This document shows positions 37,671 through 49,850 of a DNA stretch of 64,000 bases, one piece after another. Position numbers and translations under genes: made by a program. The notes under the pieces were generated by a model. That model had not been told where the DNA came from and did no database searches. It saw only the letters and a program-made list of their open reading frames with translations. Positions within the stretch are counted from its first letter, which is position 1. Every line of letters starts with the position of its first letter. Location: the NCBI GenBank assembly GCA_032173965.1, contig CM063284.1, positions 133,911,125 to 133,975,124 on the forward strand. Reading direction: 5' to 3'. The stretch comes from Sitta carolinensis (lineage: Eukaryota; Chordata; Aves; Passeriformes; Sittidae).

Positions 37671-38611
37671 TTTTTAAAGACTTGTTTTTAAAAAGTCTTG
37701 CTTTCACATTATCACTGCTGGGAAACATAAGGCTTTTGTGGATGTCTCAAGTGATGTATCATTAATAGTCAGAATAGTTCTGTTAGCTTAACTTTGAATT
37801 ATCTGGGTTCAGAGTAGGTAATTTGGAGTATGTGTTTCTTACCCCTATCTTGATGATGAGCAGCTTTATCTCCATTTTTGTCTAGAAATGTCTTTGGGTT
37901 TAACAATTAGTATTGACTCTATAAATAAACACTGAACAGCATCTGTTGCTATTTTAATGTTTTCTGTTATGGAGTCTGGTGGCAAAATCATTCAAATTTT
38001 TTCAACTTTTAAGGAAATATTCAGAACAGTCCATAGTAGGCAGAGTTCACTGGCCAGCAAAATCATGCTCGTATTGTCAGAGCAGCAGAAAACCAGCCAA
38101 GAATTGCTTGTTTCTAGTTTTCAAATGTCTGATTTTCTTAGCACACTGTTATAAAGACCAGTATTTTGTGAGTGACAGAATATCCTCTTGTTCACCTGTC
38201 CTTGAATCATTACAGAAAATACAAGCATTGCAGGTCAATGGTAACAGTCAGACAGGAGGAAACTCTCAGCTGTCAACTACAACTCACATAAAATAATCAT
38301 TGAAACAGCTGTTGTCTAGAGTGTTTACAATGTAATGGTTTTCTAAACCTAGTTGACACATGAGATTACTCTGACTTTAAACCCCAGTTAAAGTTTGGAT
38401 AATCAGTGATTCAGACTCATTTGAGACAGATCCAAGACAAGGAAAGGACGTGCAATGAAGCTCTTAAAGACTGTAGTGTTGACGTGAAAAATGGATCAAT
38501 AGACCCTCATGGCAGTACTTAAAAAGGTCAAGAAGTAAGAGCTGACAGAACATGTGCTCTGTTTTGCAAACATAAAGTCCATCAAATACCAGAGCTAGGA
38601 TGTGACAGTCT
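37671..38611. other. Intergenic sequence, no gene seen
   Basis: AT-rich, with no recognised gene or repeat. Confidence 0.55.
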
Positions 38612-38924
38612 AAATGGGTAGACAGCTAGACGGGTAAAACACTGATTGTGCAGTGAGAATTTAAGGGCAGTGGTTAAAGGGATCCATAATGGTTAATCCA
38701 TAGAATTTTGGATGCTGCAGGAGTAGAGTTCAGGGGTCTGTCCTGGGACCTGTCAACTTTAACATTTTTACTGATGACTTGGTGGAGTTTGCTCTCAGCA
38801 AGTTTGAATTCAACGCCAAACTAGGGGGCAGGAATCAAACGTGCTTGAGGGCTCTGTGCCATAGGGCCAAAAGGACAAATTCAACAAAGGCAAATGCAAA
38901 GTCCTGTACCTGGGAAGGAATAGG
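38612..38924 (+). repeat. CR1 LINE ORF2-end / 3' region fragment
   Basis: The line GTCTGTCCTGGGACCTGTCA followed by AACATTTTTACTGATGACTT corresponds to the CR1 reverse transcriptase segment QGSVLGP..FNIF.DDL. It continues into the CTCAGCAAGTTTG and AAGTCCTGTACCTGGG landmarks. It is frameshifted and non-functional. Confidence 0.8.
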
Positions 38925-39035
38925 AGAATCATAGTAGGATAATTCAGGCTGGATGGGACCTCAGTAGGACTTTAATCCAGCCTCCTGCTGGAGAGGAGAC
39001 TTGAGTGGGTATGGACATCATTGTACAAGGGATGT
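38925..39035 (-). repeat. CR1 LINE 3' fragment, minus orientation
   Basis: AGAATCATAGTAGGATAATT, then CAGGCTGGATGGGACCTCAG and CCAGCCTCCTGCTGG, is the reverse complement of a CR1 tail. It abuts the sense copy just upstream, another nested insertion. Confidence 0.7.
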
Positions 39036-42000
39036 GACCTGGTGAAACTGGCTGGGATGGGAGGGTGCTCAGTTTGACATGGCACATGTTTGAGAAAACA
39101 CATACCTTTTATGAGATTCAAGTTCTGAAGTGCAAACTGTAGTGAAATTTAAATTTACAGGATTACAAAAGTCTGTTCGTCAGGATTTATTTACATATAA
39201 TAATTTGCTACAGGAATAACTCCTGGTTGTAGTATGAAACAGGAGTATTTGAAACACTATAGAACAGGAGGGGTTTAGTGGTGGTGTTTTTAAGAGAGAG
39301 TGCATGCCAGATAGTCTAAATAATCTGTCAGTGCTATTCCTTGCTGAGTCTTGATATTAAGTGGAGAAGCTCTTTGGAAAGGTATTTCCAGATCATTTCT
39401 GCAGAAGCAGGCAGCTACGTGGCATAAGGCACAGACTGTGCCAGGTGTGGCACAGCATGGGGCTGGGAGCTCAGGGTGGTGGCAGGCTGTCTGCAGGGAT
39501 GTGGGTGCTGCCAGCCCAAACTCAGGCTGGCTTTTCAGCAGGATTAGCCAAGACTGAAGACTGGCAGTGGAGGTGGCAGAAGTAGCAGCCCCAAAGGAGA
39601 AACTGGGAAATGGAAAGGAGTTGGGGAGGGAGCAGGGACTTTCAGAGCTAGAGGATGGCCAGGAGGGAGCTTGGCAGGTGTCTGCAATTCCAGAGACCTG
39701 TGGGAGTTTGCAAACACAGTGTTTACAAACACAGAGGGCCATGTCCCTCTCTGTGTCCCAGTGAGTTTGTGGGGATCAAGGAGCACCGTGGGGCCCTCCA
39801 GCAACCTTGTGCAGCTCTGGACATGGCTCACCACCAGGCAGGTATCACTGTCCTGAATTCCATCATACCACTGGAATCCAGGTCTGTTCTGTATTCTCCA
39901 TGGACCCTAAGAGTGCAAACTGTCTGTACTGTAACATTTACCTCCATAGGAACTTGCTGTCCATTGATGGACTTGCACTGACTTCAGTGCTTTTGTCTTG
40001 GAATCCACACCCCTTTTTCTCCAAAATCTTTGATTTGGTAGCTCATGGGTGCCTGTGCCATGCTTCCCTACTAGCTGTGCTTGTGCTGGTGAAGGATCAC
40101 TCAGTTATTTCCCCCCTGACAGCTGGTAAGTGTCCCTCAGCATCACTGCTTGTGTGCTGCAGCTTTGCTGGCTCAGGGGAGGGCCTCAGCCACCTGTCCA
40201 GGCTGAGTCTTCAGTGGATCCTTCAAATCCAAGGCAGACAGTATTATGTATGGTTGGTAAAGCCTAAATTACCTCTCACAATGCAAATTGAGAGTAGTAC
40301 CCACGTCGGTTTCAAGGACAGCAGAACAGCTTGAAAAATTCTCAAAACAAAAACATTTCCAGTGACAGCTGAAAATGATTTATGAGCCATTCTCCATCCA
40401 CATTGACAACTAGCACATGAATAATAAAGAATAAACTTAAATCATTCTATACAATTACTGCTTCCTCAGATGGCCATATTATATTACATAGAAATGTAGT
40501 CTATTCTGTTGTTTAACTCTGTTCTGCTCATGTTAACACAAATGACTACTTTTGTCACCAGTTGGCTAAACTAATGCAGAGCTTGGAAAATATATTTCCT
40601 GAGCTAATGGCATGAACAAATAGCCACAAAAGAGTGAATCATTTACACATTTCTCCTTTGGGATACAAAGTTCAGCATAGTTACCACAAACACAAAAGAT
40701 GCTGTACTAGATTTTTAATTAAAAACAAAAACAAAATAAAATACAGACAATCATTTTGAGTTTGGGAAACAGAAACATGTTCCATTCTTCTTTGCCACAT
40801 GGGCTAATAACCAGTTTTAATATGCTGCATTTATGTCACCAAAGCATTTATCTTAACCTGTATTAAGTAAACAACTTTAATTTTGAGGGAAAAAAACATC
40901 CACAGGCCATTTTACATGGTCTTTCAAGTATTACTTTGCAGTTAAAAGGAAGATAAATACATAAACTAAGTATTTTATGTCATAATTTAATTCACTTTAT
41001 GAATAAAATCACAATATTCTGCAAAAATATACAACTTTACAGTTATACTGAAAATATTATTTAACTCTGGGTTGTGGACAGAACATATCCTGGCCAGCTG
41101 CATAGAGCTGTGCCTGCATAGAGTTTTTGAATCAGTTTAGTGTAGTTCAAGAATATGTTTTGCAATCACATTGGGGTGAAGGATCAGCAGCAAGGTCTGT
41201 GGTACATCCTGAGCAACCCTGATTTTGGATAGGAAGTGCAGTGGACTCTTTTGCCACTGCATATCCCAGGAAGACCCTGTCTGCCCACTCAATTGTACCT
41301 TATGGCACTGTCAAAAGTGTGTATCCCACTGGCATCTATAAGGTATGGTCAGCTGAAGCAGTGTTTTGCCCTTCTTATTCCTTACTACTTATTCCTTATT
41401 ACTTATTAACTCAGACAAGTGGAAACAGGACATTTCAGTTAGGCTCTAAAAGAGTCTTATGTTTCTTCTGACACATAAGACCCCCCCCCCCCACAGGCAC
41501 ACCTTGCCAGCCTAAAACTGAAAAGAAACCTATTAAGTGCAAAGACATATGAGAAAAGGGTCATCAAAGAATAGCCCTGGAGGCTGGGTAAGTATTTTAT
41601 TGACAGAAGATCAAGTAAATTTCAAATGTGTATAGAGTTGTTACACAGCTTTACACTTGTGTGGGACAAAATCCTTCAAATGATCCTTGGGAAGCCAGCT
41701 CCACACTCCCACCACAAGCCCAGCTGTTGATAGTCAAGGCAGCTTGAGAGTTTTCTTTATATTATGTGAAAAAGGAGATGTGTATTCTGAACGGGGAAAG
41801 AAAAGGAAAAAAGAAAAAACTAACAAAACAAACCAAACCAAAACCCAACCAAACAAAAATGACAAAAAACTCCCAAACAAAAAACAAACAAACAAACAAA
41901 TAAACAAACAGCTGATGGGTTGGGAGAGCCTCCAGTCCTGTCTAAAGAGGGAACTATGTAGGTGACTGACTATGATATGAGAGTGGACCTAGACTAGCAG

Positions 42001-45000
42001 CCGAGGTTAAAGCTCTCTTTCCTCCCCTGTCCCCAGAAAGTCCTTTAAACTATTTAATTTGTTTTTTCCTCTCTCCTGCCACCATCCTTACAAATATCTC
42101 CTCTCCTACTGTGTGGCAGGAGCACCAGAGAGCAGCGCTAGGTGTGCTGGGTTGCTTCTGAGGAGCTGCAGGGAGCTGTTGGCTCCTCAGGGAAAAGCTG
42201 AGTGCTGCAAGAGTGCTGCAAGAGTGCTGCTAACTGGGCTTGTGGCTGGAGGTGGAGGGGGTGGCATCTTTGATGAAGCTGAAGTAGTGGGTGGTCCTGT
42301 GATGCATGTCATGGCTCTAACCCTGTAGCAGGGTTTGAGGAAATCTGTCCACCATGGCAGATCTGGCCTGGATCATTCCACATGAGCACCAGAGACAAGC
42401 CAATTTTCAGCCAGTTTCTAATGTATCTGGGCTGAAGAATATAACCACCTGCTCTGCATTGCAATTTTGTGATCTCTAGCCATTTTACAGTGATATTTCC
42501 AGCTGAAGTCATGAAGTACCACTGCTATGTTAATTACTGAAGTAGCCAAATCTGCAAATTTTTTGCCTTCACCTTTGACTGAAATTTTTGGAAGTGGTTA
42601 CACAGGACTAAACCCAGACTTCTGTGAAGCTCTAAAACACTTCTGCTTGAATCTCTGGACAAGGGCATGGCCAGACCAAGAAGGCATCTGGGCTGGCTGA
42701 TAGCAAAGCCAAAGGTCTGGTGAGGTCAGTAACAACAATCTGAAAAGGTTTTTTTTCGTGGCTTCATCCTGATATGGATTATAAACTATACAGAAAGGAA
42801 GTTTTGATGTTTTAGAAAGGGAGAATGTTATGAGAGGATATGAGATGCTCCGTGATTTGAAGAAAATGCCTGATATGGAACATGAGGTTTGCTTCCCAGG
42901 GAGAAAGATAAAATCCCAAAAAACAGTCAGGAGTGGGAAAGCATGGAGGCATGGAAAGGTGCATTATATTATTTTATCTGCTTTATGGTTTGCTTCAGTT
43001 ACATGAAGAAAGGAATCATTAATGTGTTAGAAATGTTAACATAGTTTGTGTGGCTATGACATATCATGTGTCTAAATCAAAACCTAGATTTTCTGCTTGA
43101 ATAGAGGACTAGAGCTGTAGGAAGAGGTCCAAGGTGGGGCTTCTTGCCATAAAAGAAGGCAAACCAATTGACTACCACCTACATAAATTCCATTAATATG
43201 GATTAGGTCTTTCCCTTCTAGGGACTCTGGACCAGTGACACTTAGAAAAAAATGTTTTTCCATTAAAAAATGACACAAGACAATTGCATTTTATTGAATA
43301 TTTAGCAAGCTACAGGAAATACAGTGTTCATACATAACAGACTTCAATTGTTACTCATTATACTAGAGCAAGATTAAACTGTCCATGGCACTGGTGTTCT
43401 GAATAAACGGTTGCAAATCAATTTGACTGAAGAAATGACAAGGATTTTTTCTTTCCAGTATCTAAGATATAAATCTTGTTTTGAAACTCAAGTGAAACAA
43501 AGAAGAAATTCAGACTGTTACTGAAAAGACTTGGTCGCACTTCCTTGTACAGTCATTTCATCTCATTCGTATTTAGACAATTTCTTTGGAAAATATATAG
43601 AAAAAAAGAGCTTACAGTATAATTGTGATGCAGAGGGAAGATCCACTGAGAACTGGTAAATCAAGAAATAGGAAAAGTAATTACAGTGTATTGAGCATCT
43701 TCTTTTATTCTCATCCAATTGAGTAAAGCATTTATAGCATGCCAAAACAAAGAAAATGCAATAATTATGTTGTAGCACTGATATTTTCTTTGGGAACACT
43801 GAAAAGTACAAAATAGGGCATTTGCCAGCTAGGAGCAAGTTTTTCAGCAAGAATTATTGACTTTAATTATCCTACGGTAGAGCTTTTAAAATTTAGTATA
43901 ATCTACATTTCATATTTTGAGCACATCCCAGGCTGACTCTGCTATACTGCCTCAGGTTCCTCCAGAGAGGGAGCAGCCAGCCTCAGGCTCACTCCCTGTC
44001 CTGCTTCCAGGAGGTTTGGCTGGTGTCTCTAAACAATCCTTAATAGTGTCGTGGCTATTATTGAGCTCTTTCAGCACAGTGTAATTCATCCCATTAGCAA
44101 TTACAGTTCAACACAAAAGTGTCCTCAGGACAACTACCTTTCCTATAAATCTTTTTGTTAAAATCAGTTTTTAACCATGCTTGCCAGGCGTTGGCATATG
44201 ATCTGTGTTGCTTGAGTACTTGCAGAAAACTGACTGGCCACCTTCATCTGGAAAGCTGTCTTCCTAAAAGCCTCCTTACTCCCCTGTTTTCTGTCAAATG
44301 CCCCGTGACCTTTCAGGAAAGAGAAATCTTTCATGCTGCAACCTGTTTTCCCCAATCCTTCCCATATTTACAGACAGTTTTGTAGTTCCAAATTGGCTTG
44401 TCTCGTCCTGAACACAATCTTTGCCTGATTGCAGGAAAGGAAATGGCTCATGAGCTGTTTTCTTCCTGACAAAGTACAAATGTTGACAAATGCTAATTGA
44501 AGTTTTGATTACTGAAGAAAAGATAATTTATGGGAAGCCTGAATGTTGCTTTTCATAAAAATGCAGAAGGAAGTACATCTGCAAGAATAGAAACTCCTTT
44601 TCTTATAAAACATATGCTTTACCATTTAATGCTGGGGTTTACATTTTGCTTCATTTGATGTATGCTGTTTACCTGTAACAACTTAAATAATTAATTGCTG
44701 CAATCACTGTACCAGACTTACTTCAAAACTTATAATGAATCAGTTTATGATCCAAAAAACAAGTGTATAACCACAGGAAATTTCTTCCATTTTCCACTCT
44801 TTGCAGACAACTAGCAATATTTATATCAGAAAATGCTTTTCTTTTACTTTTTCACTACACCAAATTTCTTTTAATGTGTTATACAGCTAATCCTCTGATT
44901 TTATTAGTAAGTATCAGGGTCAAAAAATTTCTGTATAGGTCAGAAGAAAAGCAGGATCACACCTTTCAGTTTTTCACACTGGGAGCTCACTTTTTACTAG

Positions 45001-45151
45001 TATTATAATATTTTTTATAAATAAACACTTACTTCTCCATATTTCAGTTAGCTTCCTCCTGACCAGAACTGTCATGAGCCCCAACTTCCAGTTGGTAGGC
45101 TGTGTGCCATCTTTTTTTGGTTGCTTCCATCAGGAATAATATATTTTATAC
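39036..45151. other. Intergenic sequence, no gene seen
   Basis: It holds a 12-C run at 41481-41492, an A-rich AAAC/AAACAAAC tract at about 41798-41910, and three tandem GAGTGCTGCAA-type units near 42205-42233. 39360-39850 is GC-richer with overlapping open frames on both strands (up to 150 codons) that match nothing recognised. Confidence 0.55.
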
Positions 45152-45385
45152 TGACAGGGAGTAGATTTAGATTAGATATTAGGAAGAAAATCTTCATTAT
45201 GAGTGTGGTGAGGCACAGGTTGCCCAGAGAGGCTGCGGATTCCTCCTCCTTGGAAGTGTTCAAGGCCAGGCTGGATGGAGCTTTGAGCAACCTGGTCTAG
45301 TGGGAGATGCCCCTGCCCATGGCTTGTGAGATGGAACTAAATGGTCTTTAAGGTAGAACTAAATGGTCTCCCAACCCAAAGCAAT
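45152..45385 (+). repeat. CR1 LINE 3' end
   Basis: TAGATTAGATATTAGGAAGAA, split here as TTAGATTAGATATTAGGAAG, then GGTTGCCCAGAGAGGCTGCG and CAAGGCCAGGCTGGATGGAG are classic CR1 3' landmarks. The tail holds a duplicated AACTAAATGGTCT unit. Confidence 0.92.
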
Positions 45386-48300
45386 AATTATCTTGGGAGA
45401 CAGCATGTCCTGTAAAGTTACAGGGCAGTTGGGAACCCATAAATTACTATCTCATGAAAGTCTATTTCCCTAACTCTGCAAAGTCATATGTGTTGAGGTT
45501 TGTTTTACAATGCTCTGTGGGTTTCATTCTGTGTCTTCCCCTTTGTTTTACAACTTCTTCTTTCTCAAAACACTCTATTTCTGTACTGATTTTAGTATCA
45601 TATATTCATTGTGCACAAAAACTAATTTTATTGCATCAACCACTTCCTCCCTTGCCATTTCTTTTTAATATAAAGAAGACATTCTTTAGCACAACCATGT
45701 GAAAGGCAGAAAATAGAAGACAGAAATTTCAGTCTTTGGTCAGAAGTAGACAACACAAGGAAAGGCTTTGGAAAGAACTGTGTAAGTATTGTCTTGTAAG
45801 CCTCAGGCTGCCTTATTTCTTCTTTTTGTTTTTTTTTTTTTTTTTTTTTTTTTTCTTATTTTTTGTCAGAAGGCACTTTCTTATTAGTCACTAACAATAC
45901 CCAAACATTCAAGCAATACTGGAAAGTAATACTTTACTGCAAGTTTCAAGCAGGTTAGCAAAGTTATAAATGTTTTCAAAGTAACTGAGGGGTAAAGATG
46001 GAAATGCCAGACCTATTTTACAGCAACATTTTCAGATGCTTTGATAGATCCATTATAAATTCAACTTATATTATTCTAAGCTAAGATTACTATCTAGTTG
46101 CTGTTCCTTGGATATATTATTTCTTTCCTTATCTCACTGATTCTTTTCATAGCATACAGTAAGAAATTTATTAGTAATGTATCAGATTTTCTGGTAAGAT
46201 ATGGTCCAACAAATGCTGTTATTATATTTTTCTCTTTTTTCCATTTAACCTTTTTCCTTTATCATTTTGTCAGTCTTTGCCATTTGGACATCTTCATTGG
46301 AGCAATGCTGGCTTCAGTTATCTGGAATAGCATATATTATATAAAAATGAGATTGGAATTGTTTGGTATTTCATTACAGTGAAAATGTCTGGGGTAAAAA
46401 CTTTTTGTGGCACATTCTATTTGTCTTCCATTTCCTTTGAGTCTTTCAAAGGATTAAATTCTTATGTCTGGTGTATTTTTGCTTTGGTGTAAAAGCTAAT
46501 AGGATATTGAGTAAAGATTTGGATGAAAACACAAAGGAGGGAAAAAGGAATGAAAAAACAGTGATCAGTGTATGAATAGTTTAAGGGTTACTTTAAGCTT
46601 AGAATAATCTGGAAGCCACTTCTGGGAAATATGCCTCATGAGTGTCCCCAGCTGTACCCCCATTAAGCAGGAGTGCACACAGCATCTTCAGCCTGAGAAC
46701 TTTCTGTGCTCTTCCCAGTCCATTCCCATTATTGTGTCTCAGCAGAGAATACTTCCTCCTCAAATTTTCTGAAATATTCTCTTGCTCAATCTTTAGCCAG
46801 TCTAACAGTGTTAAAGTGATACCACTTATTCTAAGGAGTTTTAATACTATATTTTTTCTAAGCAGTGTGATTTTGTAATGAGTTAAAGCATTAATAGACA
46901 AGCAGCTGGGTACGTAATGCCAAGGAGGATGGGAATGCTAAGGCCAGGGTCTCACATGAGTCCAAAACAAGGTATATGACTGCACCAGGCAAAACTCCAG
47001 CCCAAAAGTATGTGCCCATGAATCTGCTCAGCAGTTCAGTCTGTGGAGTGAAGGGCAGGAATCCCACAGGCAGCCATGAACCAACCAGCATTTATTTCCA
47101 AATAAGGTTGTTGTTACAGACCCCTTAATCCAGGATCTCACAGATGCTGTATCCTGTTTTTTGGAAGAGCTAGTTCGGCAGGTGCAGCTCATTATTATAA
47201 CTGTGAAACTGCTAAAAGTGCTTCTTTAAACTTTGATTTTATGTTCCATTTGAAATGCCTGTTGTCCCTGCATTTGGAGGTAGCAGCTGTAGCTGGCTTT
47301 ATAATTTGTTGGAAGTAGCATCTCCTACATAGAAGAGGTTATGAAATATAAACAAAGTAAAGTAACTTAACAGCAACAAAGAGAGGCACTTCCAATGTTC
47401 ATAAAAAAAAAAAAAAAAAAGATGTGATAAATCTGTGCCTTGGGCAGCCACTTCATGATATCTGTTGGACACTCAATCAAGACTCCACAGAGAGATATCA
47501 AGATCTCATTTTCCTGGGGCCAAGTCAGAAGCATTTATGTGGCCATCAGTGAAAAAGTGAAAATAGCTAAAACTCCCTTCTTAATACTTTCCTGGAGACT
47601 TTTAGGAACCTTCCTCAGTTCTGCCTACAGGAATAATTCTTTATGGCAAATATCCAGTCAGTGTTTTCAAAGATTCAAACAATACCTGTATATCATATAA
47701 AGATTAGTTTCAGCAACCAGCATTAAATACAAACTTTACCCAAGCTCAGCAGTATTGGGATTGAGTTTTTAACTGGGACACATCAGAACTGAGTTTCCAC
47801 AATCCTGATTCAATCCAAGAACCATTTACTCATGGCTGTTTTGTTGCTGGCTCCAGACATTCTGCTCATCTGGTGAAGCTCTGCTCATTGGGAATAACAA
47901 TCCACTGTCATTATTTCATTTCCTTGGGTATTTAGAAAATAAAATGCAATTGTCTTTTTTTAATCTAAATTTCTGCTGTAGCAGTAAAACAGAAACAGTA
48001 ATTAAAGCCATGACTCAAAAACAAGGGTGCAATTATTTACAAATGCTTATGTATGTTTCTTTCCTTGGTCTCTGGAAGCCAGCTGTAAGAAAGGACTATT
48101 AGTTGCTAGCTAATCTTCCTTAGGTAGGAGGAAGCAAACCAGAATAGGAAGTGCTTTCAATGAGGCGTGGTGTTCAGAGCTCTAAACTTGCTTTGTTTTT
48201 GCCACACACGGCTGCCACAAAAGGAAGCAATCTTCAGCATCCTAAAGAAAACCAAAAAAACCCCACTCATCCAGCCTGCATGTTACAATGGTTGAAGGAC

Positions 48301-48881
48301 AGTGTTATCCAAACTATGTTAATCATGGCTGAAATTAACACACATACTGTGTTACTCATATCATCTGTTGAAATGCATTGAGCAACAGCCAGAACAGTAG
48401 GATCTTGAGCAGTGACATTTTTAATACCTTTTATGTGCAAGCATGTTTTGCTAGTCATTCTGCAGGGATTAAGAAGAAAATTGGGGAAAAGGTCATAAAT
48501 GGACTAAATTTGAAATGATCCTCACTCTTTTTTTGAGTGCAGAAGCATCTACACTGCACTGGCAGACAGAGCAGAAGAAAAAACAGCAGCCATTATTGTG
48601 CTGTTGTTCAAATTGTAAAAATACCTATGCTCCCATATACCTACGGTCTTAGATTCTTCACAGGTCTTCATACTGTGGGGTTGATTTCTACATTGTCTGT
48701 ATGTCCTTTACAGCATATTTGATTCTCTAGGACACACTAGAAATGCTGCCAGTCACTGCCAGCACTTGATCCAAACCCGTGGGTGTGGGTAAAGCCTGCC
48801 CATACAACTCCTTGTTCTTCAAAACATAAGGGGTGAAAATAGTCCATCCAGATGACCATAAACTACTTTCTTTCTCATATA
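45386..48881. other. Intergenic sequence, no gene seen
   Basis: Apart from the poly-T tract (45829-45854) and a poly-A run (about 47403-47420), it is AT-rich unique-looking DNA. Hydrophobic short frames near 46098-46382 arise from T-rich sequence. Confidence 0.55.
45829..45854. repeat. Poly-T tract
   Basis: About 26 consecutive T. Confidence 0.95.
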
Positions 48882-49737
48882 TAGCCCAAGGGAATGCAAA
48901 AATGCCTTTCTTCAACTGTGTCTTTACTAGGACAACCAGGCTTTAGGAATCCCAGGCCTTGGAGACAAGGGCAAGTGTGGAGCAAGGAAGACTTACCCTC
49001 AGTGGAGGAGAATCAAGTTAGGGCACATTTAAGTAAATGTGCAACCATGAGACCTGATAGGAGGCACTCATGGGTGCTGAGTGTTCTCGCTGATGTCACT
49101 GAGATGCCACTTTTGATTGCCTTTAAAATGTCATGGGGCCTGGGAGAGGTTCCTGAAGAGAGGAAGAATTCAGGTGTTACTCCCATCTTTAAGAAGGGAA
49201 GGAGGATCCAGGGAACTGGTCAGCCTCATTTTGATCCCTAGGAAGGTTACAAAGCAACTAATCTTGTAAACCAATTGCAGTGAATATCCAGCATGTATAT
49301 ACAAAGGGGAATTCATGGTTACCCAATGTGACAGACTGCAATGAGGTGACTAACTAAGTGGGGAGGGGAGAGCAGTGGATGATGTTTGTCTCGCCTTCAG
49401 AAAGCCTTTCCACAGTGTCTCCCATAATATTCTCATAGACAAGCTGACAAAGTATTGGGTAGATAAATGGACGATGAGTTGAATTGGAAACTGGATGAAC
49501 TACTGGGCCCAGGGATCAGCACCACGAAGTTCAGTTACAAAGTTCACTAGTGGTGTGTCCCATGGGTTGACACTGGGGCCAATACAGTATAACATCTTCA
49601 TTACTGACCTGGAAGGGGTGCACCCTCAGAAGCTTTGCAGATGATATAACCTAAGAGGAGTGCTTGATACTCCAGATGGTTGTGCTGCCATTTGGATTGG
49701 CCTCAGAAGCTGGAAAAATGGAAAGAGGAATCTCAAT
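48882..49737 (+). repeat. CR1 LINE ORF2 fragment (paralogue of the copy at 60.3-62.1 kb)
   Basis: It reads the CR1 ORF2 stretch with WSKEDLPSVEENQVRAHL, then GEVPEERKNSGVTPIFKKG, followed by frameshifted reverse transcriptase remnants (GTCCCATGGGTTGACACTGG; AACATCTTCATTACTGACCT). It is 5'-truncated and non-functional. By eye, about 310 bp is roughly 95% identical to 60687-61000. Confidence 0.88.
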
Positions 49738-49850
49738 GGTCATGGAATCAAAGAAGAGTTGAAGTTGGAAGGGGCCTCTGGACGTCATCTCCACCCCTCC
49801 CTCCCCCCACCCATGCAGGGTCACCTAGACCATGTCCAAATGGTCCATAT
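49738..49850 (-). repeat. CR1 LINE 3' fragment, minus orientation
   Basis: ATGGAATCAAAGAAGAGTTG, AAGTTGGAAGGGGCCTCTGG and CATGCAGGGTCACCTAGACC form the reverse complement of a CR1 tail that abuts the sense copy upstream. Confidence 0.8.

Noticed and set aside
39290..39742. 150-codon minus-strand frame
   Set aside because: Several frames on both strands are open in the same GC-rich stretch, composition is biased, and no domain is visible.
48894..49241. 115-codon plus-strand frame as a gene
   Set aside because: It is a CR1 ORF2 remnant, repeated at 60690-61031.
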